Part shown: in pieces, positions 46,436 through 61,237 of the stretch | How positions within the stretch are numbered: the stretch's first letter is position 1 | How the letters are laid out: each line of letters begins with the position of its first letter | Source of the DNA: Entoloma clypeatum | Lineage: Eukaryota; Basidiomycota; Agaricomycetes; Agaricales; Entolomataceae | Direction of reading: 5' to 3' | Length of the DNA: 64,000 nucleotides | NCBI GenBank assembly: GCA_963565915.1 | Contig: OY751486.1 | Span: 4,216,001-4,280,000 of the forward strand | Position numbers and translations under genes: made by a program | Notes under the pieces: generated by a model | Told to the model about the DNA's origin: nothing | Databases searched by the model: none | What the model saw: the letters and a program-made list of their open reading frames with translations, nothing else

Positions 46436-49400
46436 ATGATACAGATATGCCGAGCAGAGGACGGCCAGGTTTTTCAGGTATGTATGATACCATCCCTCCC
46501 TTTCGGCTCATCCTTAAGTCAAGTTAGGCAAATGCGTCTTTACGCGATATAGAACGGTCGGAACCTTTTTCCTGGCCCTATTGTCTAAACCTGACCTCAT
46601 GATTTGCCGCAGGACCGGAAGTCTTGAGTTATTCATACGTCAGGAAACCGGTATCGAGGAAGACGCAATATTCGCATGCCTACCAGATGGGCGCCGCCTC
46701 ACGACTGCCAATATACGCGAATTGGCTGGCTCGCCAGACCAGGTGCGCATTTTTGCCAGTGTTTTCTGAACGCGTGTTGATATTTCTCCAGGCAATTTAC
46801 GTTTTCAACAAGTACAACCTTGATTATGAGTTAGAGGAAGTCTTACAGGAGCTACGGATAGAACCACCTCTCCAACCGCCGATCGAAGGTAAGCCATCAC
46901 GATGTTTATCTGCTGTCGTTCTCAATCTTGTCTAGAGAGCTTAACCGCCACTCCTCCATTTCGTCCGTCGCAGTTGGCCGCTTCGTACCTCCATACTGCA
47001 CATCTTCATCAAGAACAAATTGACCGAATCGCTCTTTCCCTTCATCACCAACACGAGGCTGTCCGGATAGCATCGGCCAGCCTCGACCTCCATGTCCTTA
47101 CGATTGTGGACACTTTTGAAGGTATTGCAGGTTTATCACGACGAGAATTGGACCGACAGGCTGCCCTCCTGGCTGGGGTCGCAGCGGACCTCGATCTCAT
47201 TAGCCAAGTGAAAGTTCATGTCGATTTCATGTCTGCAGCGGCGCGGAAGTCCATGGAAGCGGGTGAAAAATCGCGTACTTTGGGGGACTACGTATCCAAT
47301 GTCAAGATGAAACAAGTCGCGGATACCTGCGCTCGTACCCACGGTTCGCAAGCAGTCGCTTTCTCTGGGAAGTACTGTTGACTGTTTGCCATCATAGACG
47401 ATCTGCGCGCAAGATTTTCAAAAGCAGAAGAAGCCGTAAAACATCTTACAGAAGGTGCAGATGTTGTCCGATCCAATTTCCATGCTCACAAGTATGTTTC
47501 GGGCGAGTGTAAGACGGAGAAGTGATAAACTGATGATGTATCATCGACAGGCTCCTTGAGGAGGCCGAGGTCTGTCTCCGTAAGTCTCAAGACATTTTCA
47601 ATCAGATATCCGACAAGGTAGCAGTATTGGATGGTATGTACTGGGTTACCTGTTATTACCGGTTCTCCAACTTCAGCAAGGTCCGGCCATGGATCCAGAT
47701 GGAGTTATCCAAGGTACGTTAAGGCTCTGATTCGTACGGAACCTTCTAATCTTCTTCAGATCTCCAACATTTTGACACTGCACTACGAAACGAAGTTCAA
47801 GTCATCGCAGATTGCAAGGTACTCTTCGACAACCCCACGATATGCCGATGTCCTTTACTCACCTCCCCAGTACAGAATGTATCTACTCGCTATTGCATCG
47901 GGATACTTCGACACATCAGCCTGCTGAACAATAGCATGGTTCAGATTTCGCCAATGCTAGTGTCTTTACAAGCAAGCTTAAAGGGGAAAAACAGTTTCTC
48001 GCACATTCAACGGCTACATAACATGATGTATGCCTATGGCGCGACAGTGATTGAGATCGTGCGGAGAAAGGAATTCTGTTCGTCTTCTTATTCTGGGGTT
48101 TTATCATACATCTTACGCATCCGTTCAAGCCCACTTCTTCTATCAGCGAGCGCAGAATATCCTCGAGGTCATGGCCAAGTTTTCGTAAGTCCCATATCAC
48201 GGGATTATGTCTTGAAACTCACGTCTGTGACGATATGCAGGGCCAGTGAGCGTAAGCGACGTCAACTCTACCGAAGCGAGCTCCATGGACAGCTGCCCTT
48301 TGAGACCCGTGGAATGGATGATCCCGTTCCGATCATAGATTTTTCGCCGTCTGGACATCCGGACGCATCATACTCTCTGGAACGTGAAGACGTGGATGGT
48401 GACAACTTTCCTTCACACTTTCTCCAGTGCATACCGGTTTATAAGACGAATGTATTTAGGTCTTCTCCGGGTGCTAGATGATCTTGAACAATTTTCGCAG
48501 TCGGGTGGTGATGCTGCGGCTCTGTCGGCAGTCAGAGAATGTCGCGCGTCTTTTGACAAGCTCATCGCGAAGATGGATAGTTTGGAAGCTGGTTTTGACC
48601 GTATCGCTGAAAAATCATGTACGCCTCGATCTATGACCAGTCCCCGTCTTACCCAGGCTAATTACTGGTTCAGTACTTTCTGCTTCTCGTATTTCGAACT
48701 CTCGCAGGCGTTGTGAGTTTCTCCGCGGTCACCTTTGCCTACGCTAGTTAACACGCCTGTGTAGCAATAGAAGCTGAAGAGCGAGAATGTCACGATGTCC
48801 TCGCACAGCTGCGAGTGGTGCAACAAGCGAAGACGCAACAAGAATCCTCGTTCCAAGCAGAGCGGACGTCGCTTCAGAGCGAGATTCATAAACTCAGAAC
48901 GACGTGCCAAGATGCCAACTCATCTGCGGCCGATGAGAGAGACCGTGCTGGCCGCTTAGAAAGAGAGTTGTATCAGGTCCGCGCCCAATTGGAAAGCGAG
49001 CTTACAGTGCGTCGCATCGTGGAGCAGCGCAATGCCGACCTGCAAAAAGATATTGAACATCAACGATTGGAACTTGCCCAAGCCCTTACTGATGCTACAG
49101 AGCAGTCACGCGTGGCAGAGAATTTGCGTCAGGAGTTGGCTCAGGTGCAGGCGGATGTCGAGGATGTGAAGACCCTCGAGGCCCGGAATGCAGAAAAGAT
49201 CAATAAACTGCTTGAAGAACAGGCTGTCAATTTGCGTAACCTCGAGGACGCGCGTGCACGTGGTGAGGACTTGGAAGCACAGATTCAGGCAGCCCGTTCC
49301 GAGAGCGCTTGGGTCTCAGTAGCTCTAAAAGAAGCCAGCGCGGAGAAAGATCGTCTTCTTCGTGCTCAAGCATCAGAACACGATCGAATTATCCGTGACC

Positions 49401-51318
49401 ACATCGCTGAGGCCGACGGTGACCGCGCTGTCCTAGAGCGCCAATTCTTTGAACTCAAAGTTGTGCAGGAGGACACGGATCGCCAACTCAAGGACCTACG
49501 AGCGGAAGTGGAAATTGCAAATGCTGACGCGAGCGGACTTCGTCAGGAGCTGCAACGCGTAGAGCATGAGCTTCGCGAGGCTCGCCATGTCGAACGTTTA
49601 ATAAGGGACGATCTGAAAGTCGGGCAGGCTTCTCGATCTGACTTCGAGCAGCAACTAGAAGATGCTCGCCGACTGGTCGCGCAGCTGTTAGATGTTTCAA
49701 TCAATTTCCGAAATTCACATATGAAGGCGTTGGCTTCCATACAGTTGATGAATGTCCATCCGTCCTCATCCAAGCAAACGGGTGCAGGTCTTGCAGACTC
49801 AATGTTTTCGGCTGGAATGCGACATAGCATCATTGGACAACCAGACGAGCCTTTGCCCATCGATCCTTCAGATCCGGCCAGTGCACTTGACAGCCTTCGG
49901 GCGTTCGATCATGACCACTTCCTTGAGGCGATCACTAAAACAGGATCAGTCATCCGGAAATGGCAAAAGCAATGCAAGGAGTATCGTGAACGTGCAAAGG
50001 GGAAGATATCGTTCAGGAACTTCGCGAAAGGAGATCTAGCTCTTTTCTTGCCAACACGAAATTCTATATCCAAACCGTGGGCCGCGTTCAACGGTAAGAC
50101 TTGACAAAAAAGCGAGAAGGCGAGCGCTCACTCTTGGAGATTTTACCCCCCTCCCCCACAGTATCTTTTCCTCACTATTTCCTTCAAGCCAATGATCACC
50201 TTGCCGAGCAGCTGAAGACTCGTGAATGGATTGTGGCTAGAATCACTTCGATAACCGAACGTGTCGTTAACCATCAGGTATGGTTTACCTCCTCTCAAAA
50301 AATCTTGGATTGACATATGTATCTCGGTGTCCAGGACCCGACTAGTAACCCATATGGTCTTGGCGAGGGTGTGAAATATTACATGCTCGAGGTCGAGGAT
50401 TGGACACAACCCAGCCATAACAGAAGAAGAACCTCGTCGAGGAAGGCATCTAATGATAGAGAACCAAAAGAATCCATTCTAAGTCTCAGCTCACCAACGC
50501 TCCCGCCGGGCCCTCCTGAGGCTGAAGTCGAGGAATCTTTCCGTGTCACCCATCCGCCAAATTCCGCTCTCTTCCCCGTGCGCTCTCGGTCGAACTCATC
50601 ACCCACTGCTCGACCATCATCACTTTCGAGGCTACTTGCTCAGGCAACTCCCGAAAGCCACTTGGAGCCCGTGCCTCAATCGCCGACAAAGATACCATCG
50701 CCCACAATATCTCCACCCCTGCCACCACCTACACATCATGAGTCGGTAACCCAGCATCTTCCCGGCCTTCCCTCCCCGCTACGGCCAGGATCTCGGGCGT
50801 CACGTATCTCTACAACATCAAGATTCTCCATCAACAGACTGCCGGCACTGGGGAATCCCGGAACGAGTTCACCGATGGCTAAAGCTGCGCCTACAACTGC
50901 GCTGACAGAACAGCCATTCTTGGTATCTTCTCCACCGTCTTCGGGAGATGGGAATCCTTTTGGGCTGTCTAGCACGCCGTCTCCTGATGGATCTATATCT
51001 GATGGGATCGTGAATCTTGCCAACCGGAGAAGGACTACCTCATATCACATCCCAAAGACTTCACCACTCGCCGCTAGTTCCGCAACTCAGACTCATGGAA
51101 GAGATACAGCACGACCGACTACGACGGCGATGACTGCCACCAGAACACTGGCGAGCTTGGCAAGTAGTTGGGGCGTTCCATTTGGCAGGAGGAGGCAGTC
51201 GACGCAGATAGAATCTAGTGATCTGACACCTCCTGCCGAGGCACCCGATACCGGAGGAGGCTCCGAAGATCGGACGAGTCCTGACGCATCCGCAAGTGAC
51301 TTACTGAAGCGCTTTTAG
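46436..51318 (+). CDS. ATG11: Autophagy-related protein 11 scaffold
   Basis: A large coiled-coil scaffold that links cargo receptors to the Atg1 kinase in selective autophagy. The start MIQICRAEDGQVFQ joins through introns to ANASLRDIER and TGSLELFIRQETGIEEDAIF, the ubiquitin-like N-terminus. IYVFNKYNLDYELEEVLQEL and PPLQPPIEESLTATPPF follow, then the helical ATG11/ATG17-like region (LDLHVLTIVDTFEGIAGLSR, GEKSRTLGDYVSNVKMKQVA). A long coiled coil spans about 48780-49760. The C-terminal Atg11 domain reads ISFRNFAKGDLALFLPTRN, SKPWAAFN, HYFLQ, REWIVARITSITERVV and GVKYYMLEVEDW. A Ser/Pro-rich tail of about 300 residues ends ASDLLKRF. Many short introns occur in the 5' half. The several frames between 47400 and 48780 are its exons, not separate genes. 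Confidence 0.92.
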
Positions 51319-52253
51319 GGCTCCGACACACTCGTTAAAGTGGATGTTACCTTTGCCCGTAATATCATGTTCCTACCATCATTCTGTCTGACTTCTCATA
51401 ATATAGAGAATCGAACTCGTTTCCTGATGCTGAAACGCTGAAAGCAGCCACAATTGTCGTCGTTTCGTTTTCTTTGCCGAAGACGAAAAACTGGATTGGT
51501 GTTTGAATGTCATTGATATCAGGCTGCGCATCTACCTCAAGTTCTTATCGTCAGAGCAAATATGATGCAGGCGGGTCCTCGGTACAGAAAGGGCCTCCCT
51601 GAAGTTCCTTGGCTCCTCAGCCGGGAAAAAAAGGATCCCTGACCCGGACACCCGGTTTCGAAGGTTCTCCTGAAACTCAGTGCTCTCATGGGTCCTGCCC
51701 GGTGCGGCGATGCGGCGCAGACACATCAAGAGGTCAGGTCACCTGGCTGGCCAGGTGAGAGTCTGAAAATTTGGGCGGCAACAACTAAGTTGACATTCAA
51801 TGAGACAAAACAGAAGAGCTCTGGTGAAAACGGGGATCATTTGGAAGGTGCAGACATTCCTGAATCTTTTCAACGTGGGTAAACTTTGTCGAAATAGACA
51901 CTAAGTAAAGGAGGAAGGTGTTCAGACGCCTCGGACTTCTGGGTGACCAAATCTGGCATGTAGGGTGCTATCTACCAGGATATTGGTAAGTTTCAGAGGG
52001 AAAGGGCAGGCGTGCCAGGGAGGAAAAATACAAGGCCAACTATGAAACAGCGGATGATGGCATGATAGAACCTCCCGAAAAGGAAACTGCTAATACACAT
52101 CACAGGGACATGGACCATGATAGTTTTGTGGAGGACGGTGTGCCTATGGAAAAAATTCCATCACCATCCCACAGAATGCTACATATAAAGCCTCCGCCTT
52201 CCTCAGGGAGCGCCCTCATCCCATTTCTTGCCCTCTAACAGTCATTTGATATA
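51319..52253. other. Intergenic region upstream of the sugar transporter
   Basis: No gene seen. It contains a perfect 9-bp inverted repeat TCACCTGGC / GCCAGGTGA with a 2-nt spacer at 51739-51758. The promoter of the transporter lies at its right end. Confidence 0.55.
52186..52191 (+). promoter_or_regulatory. Probable TATA box of the sugar transporter
   Basis: TATAAA 63 bp upstream of the ATG at 52254, in AT-richer sequence followed by a short leader. Spacing is typical of a fungal core promoter. Confidence 0.55.
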
Positions 52254-54414
52254 ATGGCTAGTGACGCCGTTGGCTATGGAGGACAAACGGGGTATGGCCA
52301 TCTTCTGGATCCCAAACGGAAATGGTACACCAACAGGAGGTGCGTAATCGAGTCCTTCCATGTATTATGATCCTATGTTCTTGACATGTGGCTTCTCATT
52401 CTAGAATCATAGCTCTCAATGCTTGGATCGTCTTGTTGTATGTAGTCTCTTCGTCGTCTGTTCTGATGTGACACCTACCTTTATATGAAGGCTCATCACT
52501 TCCTCTACGAACGGTTATGATGGAAGTATGATGAATGGTCTACAGAGCCTGACCCAATGGAAGGCTTATTTTAACAACCCAACTGGTGGCAAACTCGGCT
52601 TGCTGAACTGCATTCAGGTTAGTACCTTCTTGGTCTCTTCTCCCTATTCACGTTCAAGGCGACACAGAATATTGGCTCGCTTGCTGCATACCCCTTTGCG
52701 CCCTATATGTCGGATGGTTTGGGACGTCGCCCAACGATCATCTTCGGTGCATTTATCATGTGCATCGCCACCACCGTCCAAACAGCTTCACAATCCGTCG
52801 GGATGTTTATCGGCGCCCGGTGTGTTCTCTTTTTCGTCCACTTCCTTGGGGGGTTTTGACCAAAGCTTCGCAACAGTTTCTTGATCGGTTTTGGCCTCAC
52901 CTTTGCTGGTAAGTGCTTCGTGCTTCGCGAAGTAATCAATGCTACATTCCATTCATTTACTGACAGCTAACGCTGCTCCTATGTTGGTCACTGAACTATC
53001 CTACCCTCCTCACCGCGCCCCTCTAACCTCCGCATACAACTCGTTGTGGTACTCTGGTGCCATCATGTACGTCTTTCCTTGGCTGGTCCTTGCTTCTTCC
53101 TTAAGTTGATCCCTTAGCGCGGCCTGGACTACTTTTGGTACATTCAAAATCAACTCCACCTGGGCATGGCGCATTCCCTCTGCCCTTCAAGCTCTACCTT
53201 CCATTCTCCAAGTCACTCTGGTCTTCATCTGTCCCGAATCTCCTCGTTTCCTGGTTAGTAAGGGCCGTGAGGAGGAAGCCTTGAACACATTGGCCTACTA
53301 CCATGCTGACGGCAATCGGTAAGAACGGCTTATTCATTGACATCCATGGACAATGACTCTTCGCTTTACAGCAATGATCCTCTCGTTCAGTATGAATTTG
53401 AAGAAATCAGAGCTGCAATCGAATTCGACCGCACCGGTAAAAAAAATACCCCCTTGAAATGTCATGCAGTTTTGAAATTCTTTTTTCTAGTTTCCGCAAA
53501 TGTTGGCTGGAAATCCCTCTTCACTAGCCCCGGCAATAGAAAGCGACTCCGCATCATCATTGCCATCGCATTCTTCTCTCAGTGGTCCGGTAACGGTCTC
53601 GTCTCTTACTACTTAAACAAAGTGTTCGACGGCATTGGCATCACCAACCCCACTACGCAGCTCCTCATCAATGGTATTCTCCAGATCTGGAACTTAGCTT
53701 GGGCTCTCATGGCCTCCTTCATGGTGGAGCGCATTGGTCGCCGTGTGCTATTCATGACCTCTGTCATTGGCATGATTATCTTCTTCACCCTGCAAACAGC
53801 TTGCTCCGCCAAGTTCGCGACCGATGGATCGACCGGAGCAGCTCATGCGGTCATTGCCTTCATTTTTCTGTACTACGCGGCTTATGAGTATGTTCATCCT
53901 TCCCTTACTGGCATCGCTCAGGATTTGACTATGTTCTCCTAGTCTTGCCTTCACACCTCTCATCGTCTCGTATACTCTGGAGATTCTTCCCTACCATCTC
54001 CGTGCCAAAGGCTTTAACATCTTCAACTTTGCCATCTCGCTGTCCCTTGTTTTCAACCAGTATACCAACCCGATCGCCCTCGGTACGTGCTCCTCCATCC
54101 TCGTCGTGTATAATCCCTTACCCGCATTTTCCCAGATAAGCTCAAATGGAAGTACTATATCGTTTACTGTTGCTGGCTCTGCTTTGAGGCCGTTTTCCTC
54201 TTCTTCTGTACGTAACCCTTCTCTTGCTTCAGCACATAGTCTCAACGTCCTCTCCCTTTTCATAGTTGTCATTGAGACTAAGCAGCGCACTCTCGAGGAA
54301 ACGGCTGCTCTCTTCGACGGCGAAGACGCGCTGAACCAAATCAGTGACGCTGCTGCCCACCAAGCTGGAATCACACATGATCTCAAGCTCGACTATGAAA
54401 AGGCGTCCCAGTAA
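52254..54414 (+). CDS. MFS sugar transporter, lactose-permease-like
   Basis: A twelve-helix proton-coupled sugar permease of the plasma membrane. The start is MASDAVGYGGQTGYGHLLDP. Family signatures in order are NGYDGSMMNGLQ (helix 1), DGLGRRPTIIFGAF, FLIGFGLTFAANAAPMLVTE, SYPPHRAPLTSAYNSLWYSG, PESPRFLVSKGREEEAL, FFSQWSGNGLVSYYLNKVF, ERIGRRVLFMTSV, FTPLIVSYTLEILPYHLRAK and VVIETKQRTLEE in place of PETKG. The C-terminus is HDLKLDYEKASQ. Eight or more introns interrupt it. Similarity in the SQWSGNGL and TPL..SYT..ILPY blocks points to the lactose-permease-like branch; the real substrate may be a hexose or disaccharide. No other sugar-use gene lies beside it. Confidence 0.9.
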
Positions 54415-55862
54415 AGCAACCTCTTGGTTTCGCTCAACGCCCCTTCGAGTTGGAGGTTATCTCACTATCGACCACGCTGCTTCATCCAACATCCTAATAC
54501 GCTCCTTTTTTTTTTTGAATTTCATGGAAGAATTTCAACTTACGCTCCTGTATTTCATAATTTATTTCGTAAACTTGTTTATATCCAGGAATCCGTTCCC
54601 GCCGGCAAAACTTTCAATCTACCTGAAAATCATCCTGGCTCTACTTTCTGCCATCAGATCCTGGAATAAATTTCAGACCGGCACTGGAGCCGTCCATCTG
54701 CGTCAACACTACCGAACACCTGTTAGGGTCACCCAGCATGAATTGAGCCTTGGTGACCTCAATTCATATATATCTGTCGGCATGCCCGATGGCTTCCGCG
54801 AAATCACGGTTTGAAATGTCTGGAAAAAACAGGATCCTGTGCTTCTGCAAGTACAAGGCATCTGTCTGACTGGGGCGAGATTGGTCGGGTTATGCGCTAT
54901 CTGACGCACCTAGCCCAGGTTCTATGACGATGGATCTCTTATCGACTTCTGTCTGGCACGCGAGATACTAGTGGTACCAACAGTGGTCGTGCCTAAGTAT
55001 TACCGTGCCCGTACATCTGTATCGATCGATGTCGACGCCGCGCCGAGCGGAGCTCCCTCCTCGCGATGCAGTATACTGCCTGGTCCATCGGTATCATATT
55101 GATATTCTGGGTCCTCATACACAGGCATTTCCTCGCCCCAAACAAGATAAGAATCACAAACCAATTCGACAAGACGGACTATGTTACAGGGAAGAGTCTC
55201 AATCGTTGTATACGTCCCAAGTATGCGACAAGGTAAATGTAAAATGAGTCTATATAGAGAGGAACTTGTAGGAACTAGGGAAGTTGAACTGGGGGGAACT
55301 CGATTTCTCGCAAAAAGCAAGAGATAAATGCATATGGTCTTGGGGGGTCTGAGAAGATTAAGGAGAGTTCCAGTGCTACAGATCAGAAGTTATACCGATG
55401 CAAATAAGGTATGGGCGACGGGGAGAGCATGTACTGAACATGAAGAAGATGTAGACCGATCTGTGTGTTGCAGGGGACCAAGGTCCATGTATTTTTCGAC
55501 ATTTCGACATCCTTGCAGATAGCGCACTTCTTGCTCGAGCCCCCCTCCCCATCCAAGTCCTATCTCTCCCTACCCACCCAAGCCCTATGTATTGGTGGAC
55601 CTTTTCATCAACATAACCTACACCAGGACTTCCCCATACCCCCACTGCAAGGACCCCGCCGAGCATGTATGCCCATGCCCCATCATATGCTAGATTACCA
55701 TATGATACTCGCAGAGAAGAAACCGCGATCGTCAACGAATAATTAAAAGAATGAAAGACAAAAACAACAAGAGAAATCGGAATGGAGAGATGGGTTTAGA
55801 GAAAGATGAGAAGAAATGAAGCTCGGCACGATGGGGAACAAGAACCGATGGTCCATTGGTAT
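54415..55862. other. Intergenic region with a possible minus-strand exon
   Basis: Mostly non-coding 3' flanks. On the minus strand, near 55000-55160, the frame reads WGEEMPVYEDPEYQYDTDGP and continues to a stop, with even, acidic composition that looks coding. No upstream exons or family could be assigned. Confidence 0.35.
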
Positions 55863-57546
<1,684 letters not shown>

Positions 57547-57930
57547 GAGGTGTCCTTCAAAAGAGCTGGTTCCGCCCGAGAAAAGATATCTTGTGCGTCA
57601 GATGCGAGGTATCCGTCAAGTGGCCAAAAAGGGCGGGGGGGGGGGAGTGAAAGAGCAGAAAGAAGACGAGGAAGTAAAAGAGGGAGTGTGAGTGAGTAAA
57701 GGCGGGGGGATGGCCGTGGCTGCTGCAGCAGAAAGCGGCGAGGAGAGAGAGGGAGGTGGGGGAGGGGGAGAGACAAGTTATTGGTGTCGATGGTGGTGAT
57801 AACGACTGCCACTGCCTTGTTGACAAGCCACTCCAAAACCGGCAAACTTCGGAGCGTGGGAACCGAAGATCAAAATTTTTCAATTCAGTGTAACTTAGCG
57901 GATGCAATACTTCAATAAATTAGTAGATTG

Positions 57931-60875
57931 TCACATAAATCCATCAGTAACCATCATAAGACTAGCAGCTGCGTGTCCCAGCAGAGTCGTCCTTCCTGGA
58001 GGTTCAACGTCAGTAGTCGTCGTCGCAGGTCGTCTCGGTCTTCCTCTCCTTCTCCTGGGGAAGAGTGGGCCCTTTGGCATCGGTCGTTCGTCCAGATCCA
58101 AGGCAATATTGGCAGAAGCTTGCAGAGCCTGACAGACAATGAGCGTTGACCTAATAGCTAAAGACAGCGCTAACCAACCTCGATCCAAGCGACAACGTCC
58201 GCAGTATCCTTCGCTTGCAGCAAGAACTGCTCTCCCTCCACTCTCACCCGGATAACGTTCTTCCTCTTCAGGTAATCGTTCCCAAGCCCACTCTCCGCGT
58301 GTTGCATTGTATACGTCCTAATCAAATCACGCGGATCGGGTTCTTTGCATGCAGCGCTGCCTTTCGATCGCGCCGATGAAACAGCCGTAGATCCGGAAGA
58401 AGCAAACGACGCGCTCGGAATGTCCAACATCATACCTGCTTCCGGCGTCCTCGACCGAGAGCTCGGGGACGAAGGGGGATCTCCATCCGATGACGTCGGT
58501 ATATTTAGCGAAGGACGTGGCGTCTGCAATCGTGGTGGTGGGCAAGCTTGTGCATCACTTATCGAACGGGTATGCGTGCGGGACGGCCGTAGCATATTAA
58601 AGTGGAACCGGGAAGAGGTCGACGCTTGGTTTGTCACCGATTGTCGAGATGAATTCGGCGTCGCGGAGCGGCTAGGTAACCCTAGGACCAAATCAGTCTG
58701 ACCCGGTCCTTCGTGCCCATCCGCATCGTCCAGCTTCATCTTTCTTCCACCACTACCACCACAACCACCAGTAACACCACCCTCCTTCCTGACTGTTCCT
58801 GCCGCATATGAATCGGTAACGTCCCCTACACCTACCCTCCGCTCCCACCATTCCCCGATAGCCGAAACACCCGTCGCACCGGGTGGTCGATAAATTTTTA
58901 ATGCTGTCCCCTCAAGGACACACAGCACCCTCTTCCACTTGCGATCCTTCGCCTGCACCCCGGCCGCCACGAACTCCATCTTCCGCGGGATCACAGCCCG
59001 TATATAGATGTGATTGCTGTACTCTGGCAAGCGCTCACGCCCCTCGTCGTCTCGTGGCTGTATCTGTAAGTCGGTTCGCAGCCCTGCTATACGCGAGAAG
59101 GACGGGTAAGGTGGTGGATCCGAGGCCTCCGTGAAGGTAGGCATTGACCGCCGCCGCCGCAGAGCATGGCCAAGCGGTTCATAGGACGGTACTCTGCTCA
59201 TCCTTTTTGATGGCCTGTCCCCAGCGACAGGGGCAGCTTCCGCCTCGTTTACCGGTACTTCTCCTTCCCCGTTCTCCTTCACAAGGGTCCCGGGCTCGTC
59301 GACAATACGCTGATGCTTCGCACTCCACCGCTTCTCTTCCCCTGCTGCCGCCTGCACTTCCTCTCTGATAATCTGCTCCACTCGCTCTTTGGTCTCGATA
59401 GCATGGAAATCAATCATACTCCTTGACGCATGTTTGTAAATGCCCGGACGGGCGGCTGGCTGCAAAGCCGTGAAGAGGTCCCCCCGCATAGAGACCCGCG
59501 ACGGTAGGGGAAGCCTCTGCGATAGTGTATCGTCGGACTTGGGTGTGCGAGGTAGTGAGTTGCCGAGGCTATCCTCACGCGAGGGGACCCTGGTCCTCCC
59601 TACTTCGTGCTCTCGGTGCTGCCCCTGAGAGTTAAAGTAATCCCTATAGGGAGCAGCACAAGTGGGCGTGCGATAGTCATCATGGCCTCCTTCATGAGCA
59701 TAAGTGGCCTTGGCCTTGCCTTTGCGGTCACTCGGGGAGGGCAGATTTTTGTTGACGAAAGAGAGGTCTATCCGGGAGGTATCAGGCCCAGGGAGTGGAG
59801 TAAAGTAGGCTTCTTGGTCAGATGACCAAGAAGTACGAGACCGGGATGTGGAGGATTCAGGGCGAAGACAGCCACTTTCGATACTGCTTATGCTTGGGCG
59901 CCTACTTCTGTCGTCGCTGACAATAAGAGTGCTGCTGTTCCCATCCCTCTCGTCATCATCGATTTCAGTCTCCCCTTCTACATCCCCATCGCCGTCTTCG
60001 TCAACTGGGTCTGAACCACTTTGAGGAAGCTCCGGCATGTTTTGCAAACCCGTCAAGCCCTCCCTCGATGAGGCTGGCGAGGCTGGAGTAACCGTCGGGA
60101 GTGTGGGGAGAGTCAAGAATGGGTGGGAAGGCGGGCGAACGACGACGCTTGGGGAGAAACGCGCCGAAGTACCATCGCTCAGGATCAGGCTAAAGCGGTG
60201 CGAGTACGTTGGGAGGGTGAGACGAGGTGGCGGAACGGTGTCATGTCTAACAAGAGGGAACGTGCTGTGCGGGGGTTCAACCGGTCTAGACATGGGAGGA
60301 TATGTATTGGATGTCGCCATGGCTGGTCTTGTGAGAACAGGAGCTGATGAAGCGGGGGAGGGTGTGGGTAGAGTTTGGGCCAGACCGTCAGTGTCAACAT
60401 TACCCTCCAATCGTTTTCGTGATAGCTTCCGGACTAACGTCTGGACTGGCGAAAGGGTTGTTATGGGTGTCGTGCTCCTTGAGAGCTTGTCATTACTGGA
60501 ATGTGGGGGTTCGGATGACGGTGCGTTTGAGGATTCGTTTGTGATAACGATTGTGGGTGTTGTTGGTCTTCGATTTTCAGCAGTTGAAGGTTGATCAAAA
60601 GTGCGGAGGAAGTGTGGCGGTGAATGTGTGTCAGTGTTAGCGGGTAAGCAGTCAATATTAAGCTGGGTAGGCATGATGTCCGCCTGGCCAATGGGAGGTT
60701 TGGTGTCCCGGGTCGTAAGACGAGGAGAGGGCGTCTCCCCCGACGACCTCCTCCACTCGCTCGCAGAGGGAGAGCTCTGCGAGTACCCATCGTCACCCTC
60801 GGCGCTGGACGACTCCACCCTCACATTTGCCAGCCCGAGCAGGGGCTGGGACATGTACGGCTTGACGCCAGCCAT
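57931..60875 (-). CDS. PH-domain protein with long disordered N-terminus
   Basis: Two exons (60875-58179, 58128-57931) give 964 residues. The start is [20 protein letters not shown]; an in-frame TTG further upstream is not needed. Residues 1 to about 560 are Ser/Pro/Thr-rich and probably disordered, with [10 protein letters not shown] and acidic [18 protein letters not shown] stretches. A pleckstrin-homology-like fold is spread over the last third. Its first strands are [20 protein letters not shown] and [21 protein letters not shown] Ser-rich insert of about 150 residues follows. The closing part is [40 protein letters not shown] then [20 protein letters not shown]. The tail is very basic ([10 protein letters not shown]). 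It probably binds membrane phosphoinositides. Its partner and pathway are unknown. It is head-to-tail with PP1. Confidence 0.75.
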
Positions 60876-61237
60876 CGAGTGGAAGTGGCTCGAATACGGG
60901 TGGCCAATGTCCCTGGCATCCTTTAATTTCCTCGTAGACAATGGCAGTCGTAGTCGAAGATGAGAAAATTTTTGGAGAAGGGTGCTAGCGCGTGACTATG
61001 TCGTTGTTGACAGCCAATGATGATGGCGGCTATGAGTTTGGGCTCACCTGTTGAGGTTGTATTGGCAAAACGGAGTGCGCTCGTAGGCGTTGGTCCATTG
61101 TGGGCAGATGCCAGGCGGCGGCTAAGTAGCAGTACAGCCTCGCGGGTGTCGTGGATACAAAGTTAACATTGTGTTCGTTTTCTGAATCTCCGCCGATCGT
61201 AAGCCAAGCCCCTCATGACGTCGCCGTATTATAGCTG
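60876..61237. other. Intergenic region
   Basis: Promoter side of the PH-domain gene and 3' flank of the DUF1769 gene. No gene seen. Confidence 0.55.

Noticed and set aside
46400..46450. A tRNA B-box-like GGGTTCAAATCTG on the minus strand
   Set aside because: No T-stem pairing or cloverleaf could be formed, and the site overlaps the ATG11 start.
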